Positions 49,600 to 58,846 of a stretch of 64,000 bases of DNA are shown piece after piece. The notes under the pieces are model-generated. The model saw nothing but the letters and a program-made list of their open reading frames with translations, was not told the DNA's origin and did not search any database. Each line of letters starts with the position of its first letter. Position 1 is the first letter of the stretch. This DNA is from Comamonadaceae bacterium. Its GTDB lineage: Bacteria > Pseudomonadota > Gammaproteobacteria > Burkholderiales > Burkholderiaceae_C. A program made the translations under genes and the position numbers. Where the stretch lies: NCBI GenBank assembly GCA_027488255.1, contig JAIYBZ010000001.1, forward strand, positions 62,001 to 126,000. The letters run 5' to 3'.

Positions 49600-50886
49600 T
49601 CACGTCACGGCTTGTTTTTGTGAAAAACGAGCGTCTTGCCACTCGCCACTTTGCATCACTTGCAGCAGTTGATCGGCGGCGCGCCACACATCGGCATAAC
49701 CGACGTACAAAGGCGTGAATCCAAAGCGCAAGATGTCGGCATGTTGGCCCCCATCGCCCGCCCGAAAGTCTCCGATCACGCCGCGTTCAATCAAGGCTTG
49801 CACGATGGCATAAGCGCCATCTGTGCGGGTCAGGCTGACTTGTGAGCCGCGCTGGGCCTCTTCTGCTGGTGTGGCGATGCCAAAGCCATGGCCATGCAGT
49901 CGTGTGCGGACGAGTTGCATGAACAGCCCCGTGAGGGCCAGTGATTTTTGGCGCAAGGCGGACATGCCGCCCAAGGGTTCAGCGGCCAACATCGCGTCCA
50001 GTCCGCAGTCCAGTGCGGTCAAGCTCAAGATGGGTTGGGTGCCACATTGAAAACGGGTAATGCCTTTTGCGGGTTGGTAATCCGGTGTGAAAGCAAACGG
50101 TGCCGCGTGGCCCCACCAACCGGCCAGCGGTTGCCAAAATCGGTCGGTGTGTTGGGGGTGGACCCAAACAAAAGCCGGTGCGCCGGGGCCACCGTTCAGG
50201 TATTTGTAGCCACAGCCGACGGCAAAGTCAGCGCCCGAGGCGTGCAAATCCACCGGAACGGCCCCCGCGCTGTGGGCCAAGTCCCAAACCGTGAGAATGC
50301 CCTTGGCATGGGCCAGCGCCGTGATCGCCTGCATGTTGTGCATGGCCCCGGTGCGGTAGTTGACGTGCGTGAGCATCAGCACCGACACATCGTCGGTCAG
50401 TGCCTCGGGAATGTCTTGGGCTTCGACCAACTTGAGTGTGAACCCGCGCTCTTTGCACAAGGCCTCTGCGATGTACAAGTCGGTCGGAAAGTTGCTGCGT
50501 TCGCTGACGATGGTTTTCTTGTGGGGGTGGTCGGCAGCGGCGTTGTGCAAAGCCGCTGCGAGCACTTTGAACAAGTTGATCGACGTGCTGTCGGCCGCCA
50601 CCACCTCGCCCGGCCGGGCGCCAATGAGGCGGGCTATTTTGTCGCCGATGCGCTGGGGCAGCGAAAACCAGCCTGCCGTGTTCCAGCTTTTGATCAGGTC
50701 GTGCCCCCATTCGTGGGCCACGGCATGCGCCACGCGTGCGGGGGTTTGCTTGGGCAAAACCCCCAGAGAGTTGCCATCGAGATAGACCACCCCCTCAGGC
50801 AATTCAAATTGCTCACGCAGACTGCGCAAGGGGTCTTGCAGATCCAGCAGCTCGCAGTCGTGCAGTGTCGGGGTCAGGTTCATCAT
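49600..50886 (-). CDS. kynU: Kynureninase
   Basis: KynU splits kynurenine to anthranilate and alanine with PLP. The 428-residue product has the PLP lysine K228 in [14 protein letters not shown] and shows [13 protein letters not shown] near the start. Two adjacent ATGs at 50886 and 50883 are both possible starts. It sits between kynB and kynA in the standard kynBUA order. Confidence 0.97.
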   Translation of the reverse strand: MMNLTPTLHDCELLDLQDPLRSLREQFELPEGVVYLDGNSLGVLPKQTPARVAHAVAHEWGHDLIKSWNTAGWFSLPQRIGDKIARLIGARPGEVVAADSTSINLFKVLAAALHNAAADHPHKKTIVSERSNFPTDLYIAEALCKERGFTLKLVEAQDIPEALTDDVSVLMLTHVNYRTGAMHNMQAITALAHAKGILTVWDLAHSAGAVPVDLHASGADFAVGCGYKYLNGGPGAPAFVWVHPQHTDRFWQPLAGWWGHAAPFAFTPDYQPAKGITRFQCGTQPILSLTALDCGLDAMLAAEPLGGMSALRQKSLALTGLFMQLVRTRLHGHGFGIATPAEEAQRGSQVSLTRTDGAYAIVQALIERGVIGDFRAGDGGQHADILRFGFTPLYVGYADVWRAADQLLQVMQSGEWQDARFSQKQAVT

Positions 50887-50907
50887 GGTTTTTCTTTCGT
50901 TGGGAAT

Positions 50908-51534
50908 TCAAAGTTCGCGCAACACCGCACGCACCGGGCTGGCGTCGGCGCTGATCCATTTGAGGGGCAGGGCAATGAGCTCGTAATCGCCTTCAGCCAC
51001 CTCGTCGAGCCACAGGTTTTCCAGCACGCGAAGACCACGCTGGCGAATCACTTGGTGGCTGAGCAAGGCCTTGCTGTCGGCGGGGTCGATGCTGGCGCTG
51101 TCGGTGCCAATCAGCTGTACGCCCAGATCGGCTAAGCGCTGCACACATTCAGGGTCAAAACCGGGCAATTGCGCGTCGAACTGCGTCAGCGGCATCTGGC
51201 GGTAGGTGCGCACCAGCACCCGTGGGGGCAGGTCGGTCAGGGCGTGCTGCAAGTGCGCCCATGTGATCAGTGGGCTGGCGTCGAGTGCATGGACGACGCG
51301 ACAGCGACCTAAAAACGGAGCCAGATCGAGCGCGCCCACAGCCGCGCCCTGCGGGTCGTAATGCAGCGGCGCATCGGCATGCGCGCCCACATGGGGCGAG
51401 AGGGTGAGGGCGCTCACATTGACAGGGCAGCTGTCCGACAGGGTGGCCGCCCATTGCTGGCTGAACGGCGTGTCGCCCGGAAAGACCGGGCTGTGCGCAT
51501 CAACAGGTGGAGAAATGTCCCAAAGTTTTTTCAT
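50908..51534 (-). CDS. kynB: Kynurenine formamidase
   Basis: KynB hydrolyses N-formylkynurenine. The 208-residue cyclase-family product has metal-binding HVGAHADAPLHYDP and the DSASIDP motif. MKKLWDISPPV at 51534 is the usual start. It is the first gene of kynBUA. The Lrp-type regulator kynR, often divergent from kynB, is not present here: the next gene is the CxxCxxCC protein on the same strand. Confidence 0.95.
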   Translation of the reverse strand: MKKLWDISPPVDAHSPVFPGDTPFSQQWAATLSDSCPVNVSALTLSPHVGAHADAPLHYDPQGAAVGALDLAPFLGRCRVVHALDASPLITWAHLQHALTDLPPRVLVRTYRQMPLTQFDAQLPGFDPECVQRLADLGVQLIGTDSASIDPADSKALLSHQVIRQRGLRVLENLWLDEVAEGDYELIALPLKWISADASPVRAVLREL

Positions 51535-51602
51535 GGTGTGCGAAGGTAGCACCAGATAAAAACCAATGGTGTCGGTTATTCCCAACACCCGCTAAATAGT
51601 CT

Positions 51603-51911
51603 TCACAAATTCAATGCGGGCAGACCGTGTCGGCGGCGGGCGTGTTCGCAAGCAGGGCTGCCTTCTTCAAATTCGCGGCAGGGGGAAGGGCGCCATTCGT
51701 AAATGCCACAGATGGCTTTTTCGCCGGTCTTGCCATAAAGGGCTGCGCAACGCGGCGGACTGTGGTCGGTGCCACGCATGCGGCAGGTGTGCTCGGTGAT
51801 GGGCGCGGCCAGACCGGCGGGCACATCGCCGCCGCCTTCTTCGTATTCGTCAATCGAAAAATCCACCCGAAAGCTCGCGCAGCAAGCGCCGCAGGTGGTG
51901 CATTGGCTCAT
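51603..51911 (-). CDS. YkgJ-family CxxCxxCC protein
   Basis: The 102-residue product has the CTTCGACC motif at residues 4-11 and further cysteines at CRMR, CAAL, CGIY, CREF and CEHA, typical of the family thought to chelate zinc or iron. Its biological role is not established. It lies 68 bp upstream of kynB and 49 bp downstream of argF on the same strand. Confidence 0.85.
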   Translation of the reverse strand: MSQCTTCGACCASFRVDFSIDEYEEGGGDVPAGLAAPITEHTCRMRGTDHSPPRCAALYGKTGEKAICGIYEWRPSPCREFEEGSPACEHARRRHGLPALNL

Positions 51912-51960
51912 GGACTTGTTGGCCTCTCAGTGCGCTGTGGCCTTTTGGCGCTCAGCGGCC

Positions 51961-52911
51961 TTAGGCCGTCACACGCCCAAGCAGCAAAAACTCCATGAGT
52001 GCTTTTTGCACGTGCATGCGGTTTTCGGCTTCGTCCCACACCACCGATTGAGGGCCATCGATCACCTCGGCGCTCACTTCTTCACCGCGGTGTGCAGGCA
52101 AGCAGTGCATGAACAAGGCATCGGGTTTGGCGGCTTGCATCATGGCTTCGTCGACGCACCAGTTGGCAAAGGCCTTTTTGCGGGCCTCGTTTTCGGCTTC
52201 GTAGCCCATGCTGGTCCAGACATCGGTGGTGACCAAATCAGCGCCACGGCAGGCGTCTTGCGGGTCTTTGAAGATTTTGTAGCTGGCACTGCTGCGCAAG
52301 CCCGCCACCGCTTGGTCGACCTCATAGCCACTGGGCGTGCTCAGATGGACAGTGAAGTCCAGCAACTCGGCGGCTTGTAGCCACGTGTTCGCCATGTTGT
52401 TGCCATCGCCCACCCAAGCCACGACTTTGCCTGCAATCGACCCGCGGTGTTCGATGAAGGTGAAGATGTCGGCCAAGATTTGGCAAGGATGAAACTCATT
52501 GGTCAGCCCGTTGATGACGGGCACGCGAGAGTGCGAGGCAAAGCGCTCGATCTTGTCTTGGCCAAAGGTGCGGATCATGACGATGTCGGTCATGCGGCTG
52601 ATCACGCGGGCGCTGTCTTCGATGGGCTCAGAGCGCCCCAACTGGCTGTCGCCCGTGGTCAGGTGCACCACCGAACCACCGAGTTGGTACATGCCGGCTT
52701 CAAAGCTCACGCGGGTGCGGGTGCTGGCTTTTTCAAAGATCATGGCCAGGGTGCGGTCGGCCAGTGGATGGTATTTTTCGTAGGCCTTGAACTTGCGCTT
52801 GATCTCAGCAGCACGCGACAGCACGTGCGCGTAATCATCGGCGCTCAGATCGGTGAACTGCAGGTAGTGCCGAACTGGCGCTGGCGCTGAAGCTGGAGGG
52901 GTTGCAGTCAT
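51961..52911 (-). CDS. argF: Ornithine carbamoyltransferase
   Basis: ArgF makes citrulline from ornithine and carbamoyl phosphate. The 316-residue product has the carbamoyl phosphate motif STRTRVSFEAG, HPCQILADI and FMHCLPAHRGEEV, which hold the ornithine-binding and catalytic cysteine residues. The start at 52911 overlaps the argD stop by 4 nt, so argD-argF are coupled. Upstream in-frame residues overlap argD and were excluded. Confidence 0.97.
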   Translation of the reverse strand: MTATPPASAPAPVRHYLQFTDLSADDYAHVLSRAAEIKRKFKAYEKYHPLADRTLAMIFEKASTRTRVSFEAGMYQLGGSVVHLTTGDSQLGRSEPIEDSARVISRMTDIVMIRTFGQDKIERFASHSRVPVINGLTNEFHPCQILADIFTFIEHRGSIAGKVVAWVGDGNNMANTWLQAAELLDFTVHLSTPSGYEVDQAVAGLRSSASYKIFKDPQDACRGADLVTTDVWTSMGYEAENEARKKAFANWCVDEAMMQAAKPDALFMHCLPAHRGEEVSAEVIDGPQSVVWDEAENRMHVQKALMEFLLLGRVTA

Positions 52912-54110
52912 GGTTTTTCTGCCAAAAAGGTCTTGATCAAGGGCACCAAAATGGCCACCACCTCGTCGGCTTCGGCTTCGGTCATGATCAGCGGGGGCAC
53001 CAAGCGAATCACGCTGTCGGCGGTCACGCTCAGCAGCAAGCCGGCCTCTGCGGCGCGGCTCCAAATGGCGCCGCAGGGGCGGTCCAGTTCCACGCCCAAC
53101 ATCAGACCTTGGCCGCGGATTTCTTTCACGCCCGGCACGCCGGCCAGCGCTTTTTCGAGCGCGCCGCGCAAATGGTCACCGACTTTGGCCGCGTTGGCCA
53201 TCAGGCCATCTTTTTCCATGATGCGCAGGGTTTCCACCCCCGCACGCATGGCCAGGGGGTTGCCGCCAAACGTGGTGCCGTGGTTGCCGGGTTGAAAAAT
53301 GTGCGCCGCTTTGGGGCCCGCCACCACTGCGCCGATCGGCACGCCCGAGCCCAAGCCTTTGGCCAAGGGCATCACATCGGGCACGATGCCCGCCCACTGG
53401 TGGGCAAACCATTTGCCGGTACGGCCCATGCCGCACTGCACCTCGTCGATCATCATCAACCAGTCGTTTTGATCGCACAGGGCGCGCACTTGCTTGAGGT
53501 ATTCCACGCGCATGGGGTTGACGCCGCCTTCGCCCTGGATGGTTTCCATGAACACGGCCACCACGTTGGGGTTGCCAGCGGTGGCCTTTTTCAGTGCCTC
53601 GATGTCGTTCACCGGCACGCGCAAAAAGCCGTCCAACATGGGGCCAAAGCCCGTTTTGAGTTTCTCATTGGCCGTGGCGCTGAGGGTGGCGATGCTGCGG
53701 CCATGAAAGGCTTTTTCGTAAACCACGATGACGGGTTTTTCAATGCCTTTTTCGTGGCCAAATTTGCGCGCCAGTTTGATGGCCGCTTCATTTGCCTCGA
53801 GGCCAGTACAGCAGAAAAACACATTGGTCATGCCCGACAGTTCGACCAACTTGGCAGCCAGCACCTCGGCGTTGGGCACATGGAAATAATTGCAGCTGTG
53901 GATCATTTTCCCAATTTGGTCCTGCAAGGCTGGCACCAAGTCGGGGTGGTTGTGGCCCAGTGTGTTCACCGCAATGCCAGCCAGTGCGTCCAAATAAGCT
54001 TTGCCATTGACGTCCCAAACGCGGCAACCTTGACCATGGCTGAGTGCAATAGGCAGTCGGCCATAGGTGTTCATGGTGTGCGGTGAGGCAGCTTCAATGA
54101 AAGCAGTCAT
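52908..54110 (-). CDS. argD: Acetylornithine aminotransferase
   Basis: ArgD makes N-acetylornithine, and in many bacteria also succinyl-diaminopimelate. The 400-residue class III PLP enzyme has K251 in PLAKGLGSGVPIGA, FCCTGLEANEAAIKLAR, and EVQCGMGRTGKWFAHQ. ATG 54110 was preferred to 54209, which would run into the promoter region. It is divergent from DUF3579, and a 12-bp palindrome sits between them. Confidence 0.95.
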   Translation of the reverse strand: MTAFIEAASPHTMNTYGRLPIALSHGQGCRVWDVNGKAYLDALAGIAVNTLGHNHPDLVPALQDQIGKMIHSCNYFHVPNAEVLAAKLVELSGMTNVFFCCTGLEANEAAIKLARKFGHEKGIEKPVIVVYEKAFHGRSIATLSATANEKLKTGFGPMLDGFLRVPVNDIEALKKATAGNPNVVAVFMETIQGEGGVNPMRVEYLKQVRALCDQNDWLMMIDEVQCGMGRTGKWFAHQWAGIVPDVMPLAKGLGSGVPIGAVVAGPKAAHIFQPGNHGTTFGGNPLAMRAGVETLRIMEKDGLMANAAKVGDHLRGALEKALAGVPGVKEIRGQGLMLGVELDRPCGAIWSRAAEAGLLLSVTADSVIRLVPPLIMTEAEADEVVAILVPLIKTFLAEKP

Positions 54111-54214
54111 GCTTGAACTCCTGAATGAAAATCGGCCCAACGAAGAGGGCCGCTGAGGGGTGATTTTAGAGGGACTTTGCTGACACGCCGAAGCAGGCGG
54201 CTGAGGCATTTAAG

Positions 54215-54226
54215 TCTTATATAAGA
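54215..54226. promoter_or_regulatory. Second copy of the GntR-type palindrome
   Basis: TCTTATATAAGA here is identical to 38836-38847. It lies in the divergent argD/DUF3579 gap, and its last bases abut a TACAAT hexamer (54227-54232) that could be the DUF3579 -10 box, so a bound protein would block that promoter. Identity of the binding protein is inferred. Confidence 0.5.
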
Positions 54227-54295
54227 TACAATACCCAGCCATTCAGAGCACGGCGATCCTGTGCTCCGTGAACCCACCCCTAACCCCTCTATCCG

Positions 54296-54619
54296 ATGGT
54301 CTCCAACACTGCCAAAGAAGTCTTTATCCTGGGTTTGACCCTGGACGGAAAGACATTTCGCCCGAGCGATTGGGCCGAAAGATTGGCGGGCGTGATGAGC
54401 CAGTTCCGCCCAGGCGGCGCTGTTCCCGGCAGCCACCTCAGTTATTCGCCATGGTGCGTTCCCACCACGACGATGGACAATGTGAAATGCGTGGTCGTGC
54501 ACCGCGACCTGCGCGATCACGATGTGTTGGCTTGGGATTTTGTGATGAACTTCGCCCGTGACAACCAACTGCAGGTGGCCGAGGCCTGCTTGCTGCCCGA
54601 TCCGCCCCCCAAGAGATAA
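54296..54619 (+). CDS. DUF3579 protein
   Basis: The 107-residue product is a small soluble protein without a signal or membrane segment; the KEVFILGLTLDGKTFRPSDWAERL start is typical of DUF3579, a family seen in Burkholderiales next to rpsT and arg genes. Function is unknown. It stands alone between argD (divergent) and rpsT (convergent). Confidence 0.85.
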   Translation: MVSNTAKEVFILGLTLDGKTFRPSDWAERLAGVMSQFRPGGAVPGSHLSYSPWCVPTTTMDNVKCVVVHRDLRDHDVLAWDFVMNFARDNQLQVAEACLLPDPPPKR

Positions 54620-54630
54620 GCCCTAAAACC

Positions 54631-54653
54631 AACCGCCTTTGGGCGGTTTTTTT
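54631..54653 (+). terminator. Intrinsic terminator of the DUF3579 gene
   Basis: AACCGCC-TTTG-GGCGGTT is followed by a T run, 11 bp after the stop. Confidence 0.88.
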
Positions 54654-54680
54654 ACGCTCAGCGGATGTTGAGGCACCATG

Positions 54681-54715
54681 AAAAAACCGCCTGTGGTTTG
54701 TCACCAAGGCGGTTT
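54681..54715 (-). terminator. Intrinsic terminator of rpsT
   Basis: On the minus strand AAACCGCC (54715-54708) pairs with GGCGGTTT (54691-54684), followed by a T run. The stem sequence is the same as in the DUF3579 terminator 30 bp away. It ends the rpsT transcript about 80 bp past the stop. Confidence 0.8.
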
Positions 54716-54793
54716 AGTTTTCGCGGACAGCGCACCCGTTTCAAACGGCAGCGAGGACAAGGCCTCGCCGGGCTGTAGATCTGGTGGAGCGGA

Positions 54794-55096
54794 TCAGGCT
54801 GCGGCGAGAGCCAAAATTTTGACTTTGGCGCTCAGGCGGCTCTTGTCACGAGCAGCCTTGTTTTTGTGGAAGATGCCTTTATCGGCAATGATATCCACCA
54901 CGGTTTGCATTTTGGCGAACAGTTCAGTGGCTTTGGCTTTGTCGCCCGCTGCAACGGCTTTTTCAACGTTTTTCACAGCAGTGCGGTATTTGGAGCGCAG
55001 CGAAGAATTCGCGGCGTTGATTTTGATGTCTTGGCGGACGCGTTTACGGCCGGAGGCAAGACGGGGATTTTTCTTTTTGGGTTTAGCGGATGCCAT
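54794..55096 (-). CDS. rpsT: Ribosomal protein S20
   Basis: S20 binds 16S rRNA early in 30S assembly. The 100-residue product starts [19 protein letters not shown] and has the basic [15 protein letters not shown] helix and the [15 protein letters not shown] end, all typical. The gene is single and convergent with DUF3579. A long leader toward murJ allows autogenous control, but no structure was recognised. Confidence 0.98.
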   Translation of the reverse strand: MASAKPKKKNPRLASGRKRVRQDIKINAANSSLRSKYRTAVKNVEKAVAAGDKAKATELFAKMQTVVDIIADKGIFHKNKAARDKSRLSAKVKILALAAA

Positions 55097-55228
55097 GGAT
55101 AAGTTCTTTCAGTGTCTGAGGATGATGTCCAGCGAACCCAGCATTCTAGCAGAAATGTCACCCTGGCCCGCGGTTTTATGAGTGGGAAGCGCCCAGAAAG
55201 CGCTGCAAGATCGCTACACTCGCCCACT

Positions 55229-56794
55229 GTGAGCCTCCTTCGATCTGCCTCTGTTGTGTCGGTTTTCACCCTGGCTTCCCGGGTGACGGGTTTGGTGCGC
55301 GAATTGCTGATCGCTTCGGCCTTTGGCGCCAGCGCCTTGACCGATGCCTTCAATGTGGCCTTTCGTATTCCCAACTTGTTTCGCAGACTGTTTGCCGAGG
55401 GCGCCTTCAGTCAGGCGTTTGTGCCGGTTTTGGCCGCGAGTCGTGCCCAACATGGCGATGAAGCGACCCGCGAGGTCATCGACAGCGTGGCCACGGTATT
55501 GGCGGTGTCGGTCTTGCTGTTGTCCATTCTGGGGGTGTTGGCAGCCCCATGGTTGGTGTGGGCCATGGCCAGTGGCTTGCAACAAAATCCGAGCGGCTTT
55601 TCATCGGCGGTACACATGACCCGCTGGATGTTTCCCTACATCGCGTTCATGTCCCTGGTGGCTCTCTCGGCTGGCATTTTGAACACGTGGAAGCGTTTTG
55701 CGGTCCCGGCCGCCACGCCCGTGTTGTTGAATGTGTCCGTGATTGCCGCCGCTTGGGGGTTGGCACCTGTTTTGGCCAGTCGGGGCATTGAAGCCATTTA
55801 TGCCCTGCCCGCAGGGGTGATGTTGGGGGGCTTTTTGCAACTGGCGGTGCAAATTCCAGCCTTGCACCGCTTGGGCTTGCTGCCCCGTCTGGGCGTGGGG
55901 CCCTCCGCCCTCAAAAAAGCTTGGACCAACCCTGCGACCCGAAATATTTTGCGGCTCATGGCCCCGGCATTGCTGGGGGTGGGCGTGGCGCAAATATCGT
56001 TACTGATCAATACCCAGATTGCTTCTCACTTGACCCCCGGCAGTGTCAGTTGGTTGACTTATGCAGACCGTTTGATGGAGTTTCCCACCGCGATTTTGGG
56101 GGTGGCTCTGGGGGCGGTTTTGATGCCACAACTGGCGGCGGCCAAGGCCACGGGCGACACCGACCGCTATGCCGCCATGCTCGATTGGGGCCTGCGTTTG
56201 GTGTTGTTGCTCTCTTTGCCCTGTGCGGCGGCCTTGCTGGTTTTTGCGCAACCCTTGGTCTCGGTGCTTTATCACTATGGCGCATTTACCGACCGTGATG
56301 TGCAGCAAACCACCCTGGCCTTGACGGGCTACGGGGTGGGCTTGCTGGGCTTGGTGGCGATCAAAGTGCTGGCGCCCGGTTTTTACGCCAGCCAAGACAT
56401 TCGCACCCCGGTGCGCATTGCCGTGGCGGTCTTGTTGTTGACCCAGTTGTTCAACGTGTTGTTGGTGCCGCATTTGGCCCATGCCGGGCTGGCGCTGTCG
56501 ATTGGTTTGGGCGCTTTGGTCAATGCCCTGTGGCTGCTGTTGGGCTTGTTGCGCCGTGGCAGTTACATCCCGCAACCGGGCTGGTGGCGTTTTGTCTTTC
56601 AGGTGCTGCTGGCCACGGGCTTGCTCACGGGTTTGCTCATGTATGCCAGCCAAGCGCTGCCGTGGCTGGCGCTGCGACAAGACGCTTGGCAACGCATGGG
56701 CTGGATGGCCCTTATTTTGTTGACTTCTGCCGGCGTATATTTTGGCGCTTTGTGGCTGACGGGCGTGCGGCTGAAAGCCTTTTTGAAACGGTGA
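55229..56794 (+). CDS. murJ: Lipid II flippase MurJ
   Basis: MurJ flips lipid II across the inner membrane for peptidoglycan synthesis. The 521-residue product has about 14 hydrophobic segments and the family start SRVTGLVRELLIASAFGASALTDAFNVAFRIPNLFRRLFAEGAFSQAFVP (positions about 16-66), with the conserved arginines. GTG 55229 gives the standard MSLLRSASVVS start; upstream in-frame frames extend into the rpsT promoter. It is divergent from rpsT, with 132 bp between. Confidence 0.95.
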   Translation: MSLLRSASVVSVFTLASRVTGLVRELLIASAFGASALTDAFNVAFRIPNLFRRLFAEGAFSQAFVPVLAASRAQHGDEATREVIDSVATVLAVSVLLLSILGVLAAPWLVWAMASGLQQNPSGFSSAVHMTRWMFPYIAFMSLVALSAGILNTWKRFAVPAATPVLLNVSVIAAAWGLAPVLASRGIEAIYALPAGVMLGGFLQLAVQIPALHRLGLLPRLGVGPSALKKAWTNPATRNILRLMAPALLGVGVAQISLLINTQIASHLTPGSVSWLTYADRLMEFPTAILGVALGAVLMPQLAAAKATGDTDRYAAMLDWGLRLVLLLSLPCAAALLVFAQPLVSVLYHYGAFTDRDVQQTTLALTGYGVGLLGLVAIKVLAPGFYASQDIRTPVRIAVAVLLLTQLFNVLLVPHLAHAGLALSIGLGALVNALWLLLGLLRRGSYIPQPGWWRFVFQVLLATGLLTGLLMYASQALPWLALRQDAWQRMGWMALILLTSAGVYFGALWLTGVRLKAFLKR

Positions 56795-56804
56795 TGACCT
56801 TGCG

Positions 56805-57671
56805 ATGGGCATGAACCTGAATTTCACTGCACCCACACCGTTGGATTACTTTGCCAGTTTGGTGCAAAGCGATGCGGATTTGCCTTTGCTGGAGGCGGCG
56901 GCAAGCTTGGCGCAAGACGAAGAACCCGCGCTGGATGTGCAACAGGTATTGGACGATGTGGCACGCTTGCAAAAGCGCATCAAAGCCCGCTTGTCTGACG
57001 ATGCCGATGACCTGACGCGCCTGGCCATGCTGAGTCAAGTGTTCTACAAAGAAATGGGTTTTGGCGTGAACGCCAATGACTTTTTCGCCCCTGAAAACAG
57101 CTACTTGCACGAGGTGCTGCGCACTCGGCGCGGCCTCCCGATTTCATTGGCCGTCATCTGGATAGAGTTGGCGCAAGGACTGGGCTTGCAGGCGCAAGGC
57201 ATTTCATTTCCTGGACACTTTTTGGTCAAGGTCACCCTAGAGGGAGGGCTGGTGGTCCTGGACCCCTTGACGGGAGAGTCGTTGGGGGTGGACAACTTGG
57301 CTGAACGATTGGGGCCTTATCGCAGTGCGGGTCACAAAGTATCGGGCGCCGATTTGGACGATGGCGAAACCCCACTGGGCCTTTATTTGCAGCCCTGCCC
57401 ACCCCGAGATTTTTTAGCGCGGATGTTGCGCAACCTGAAAGAAATTTTTCGCGCTCAAGAAGATTGGCCACGCCTCTTGTGCGTGCTGGACCGTTTGGTG
57501 GTTTTGTTGCCAGAGATGTGGTCGGAGCGGCGTGACCGGGGTTTGGTGCTGGCCGAGTTGGGGCGCAACCACGACGCCCTGCAAGACCTTCAGGTGTACC
57601 TTCAGGCCGAACCCACGGCTGCGGATGGACCGGCCTTGAGAGACCGCATCATCGAGCTCTCAAGTTCTTAG
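56805..57671 (+). CDS. SirB1-family protein with TPR tail
   Basis: The 288-residue product has the transglutaminase-like SirB1 domain (about residues 40-180; LHEVLRTRRGLPISLAVIWIELAQGLGL, ISFPGHFLVKV) and a helical TPR-like end (about residues 205-285). In enterobacteria sirB1 follows prmC-sirB2; here it follows murJ by 10 bp. It has no known enzymatic role, and the usual transglutaminase triad cannot be confirmed. Confidence 0.88.
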   Translation: MGMNLNFTAPTPLDYFASLVQSDADLPLLEAAASLAQDEEPALDVQQVLDDVARLQKRIKARLSDDADDLTRLAMLSQVFYKEMGFGVNANDFFAPENSYLHEVLRTRRGLPISLAVIWIELAQGLGLQAQGISFPGHFLVKVTLEGGLVVLDPLTGESLGVDNLAERLGPYRSAGHKVSGADLDDGETPLGLYLQPCPPRDFLARMLRNLKEIFRAQEDWPRLLCVLDRLVVLLPEMWSERRDRGLVLAELGRNHDALQDLQVYLQAEPTAADGPALRDRIIELSSS

Positions 57672-57681
57672 CCAGCGCCGA

Positions 57682-58713
57682 TCAGTTGACCACCACGGGG
57701 GCGTTGTCACCTTGCGGTGCAATCTTGCCAATCGTGTACACCTGTTCACCCGCTTCGCGCAACGTACGCGCACAAGCTTCCGCTTGGTCGGCTGCAATCA
57801 CCACCACCATGCCGATGCCGTTGTTGAAGGTGCGGTTCATTTCCATGTCGTCGATGCCTGCTGTGTGTTGCAACCAAGCAAACAACTCCGTTTGTGGCCA
57901 GCTGCCTTTATGCAAATGGGCTGCCAATCCCTCGGGCAACACGCGCGGGATGTTTTCCAGCAAACCGCCACCCGTGATATGGGCCAATGCCTTGATGGGG
58001 TGTTTGGCCAAGGCGGCCAAAACATTCAGCACATACAAGCGGGTGGGTGCCATCAGGGCTTGTTTAAAGGGCTGACCATCCAAGGTACTGGGCGTGTTAT
58101 TCCCAGCGCGCTCGAGGCATTTGCGCACCAAGCTGAAGCCATTGGAGTGCACCCCGCTGGAGGCCAATCCCAAGACCACATCGCCCGCCTGAACGTTTTG
58201 GCCTGTGAGGATTTTTGATTTTTCGACAGCGCCGACGGCAAATCCGGCCAGATCGTATTCGCCTGCCGGGTACATGCCGGGCATTTCAGCGGTTTCACCA
58301 CCGATCAAGGCACAGCCCGATAACTCGCAGCCTTTGGCAATGCCGCCCACCACCGCCGCTGCCGTGTCGACATCCAATTTGCCGCAAGCAAAATAATCCA
58401 AGAAGAACAAAGGCTCAGCGCCTTGCACCAGCACATCGTTGACGCTCATGGCGACCAAATCAATGCCCACGGTGTCGTGCATATTCCACTCAAAAGCGAG
58501 TTTGAGTTTGGTGCCAACGCCATCGGTGCCACTCACCAAGACGGGTTCTTTGTAGCGCTTGGGAACTTCAAAAAGCGCACCGAAACCCCCAATGCCCGCC
58601 AGTACGCCTTCGCGCATGGTTTTCTTCGCCAAAGGCTTGATGCGCTCGACCAAGGCATCGCCCGCAACGATGTCGACGCCGGCGTCTTTGTAGGAAAGTG
58701 GAGTTTGACTCAT
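57682..58713 (-). CDS. purM: Phosphoribosylformylglycinamidine cyclo-ligase
   Basis: PurM closes the imidazole ring to give AIR in purine synthesis. The 343-residue product begins [18 protein letters not shown], has [16 protein letters not shown] (ATP binding), [25 protein letters not shown] and [15 protein letters not shown] long in-frame extension upstream overlaps the AI-2E gene on the other strand and is not real. It converges on the SirB1-type gene with 10 bp between stops. Confidence 0.97.
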   Translation of the reverse strand: MSQTPLSYKDAGVDIVAGDALVERIKPLAKKTMREGVLAGIGGFGALFEVPKRYKEPVLVSGTDGVGTKLKLAFEWNMHDTVGIDLVAMSVNDVLVQGAEPLFFLDYFACGKLDVDTAAAVVGGIAKGCELSGCALIGGETAEMPGMYPAGEYDLAGFAVGAVEKSKILTGQNVQAGDVVLGLASSGVHSNGFSLVRKCLERAGNNTPSTLDGQPFKQALMAPTRLYVLNVLAALAKHPIKALAHITGGGLLENIPRVLPEGLAAHLHKGSWPQTELFAWLQHTAGIDDMEMNRTFNNGIGMVVVIAADQAEACARTLREAGEQVYTIGKIAPQGDNAPVVVN

Positions 58714-58846
58714 GGTTTTGGCCCGATGAGGGCAGTAAATAGAGAACGGGAGGGCCAATAAACGGGCTGGCAGACTAAAATCGGTCTTTATTTTAAGGGT
58801 TGACCCTGACTGGTCAGGACAGCCCGCAACAAAAGTCGAGAACCCC

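Noticed and set aside
51198-51205. GGCGGTAG, the core of an ops element for RfaH
   Set aside because: It lies antisense within kynB, far from any polysaccharide operon, and an 8-mer is expected by chance.
58805-58818. Small palindrome CCTGAC-TG-GTCAGG between purM and the AI-2E gene
   Set aside because: Short, single, not like a PurR site, and no second copy was seen.
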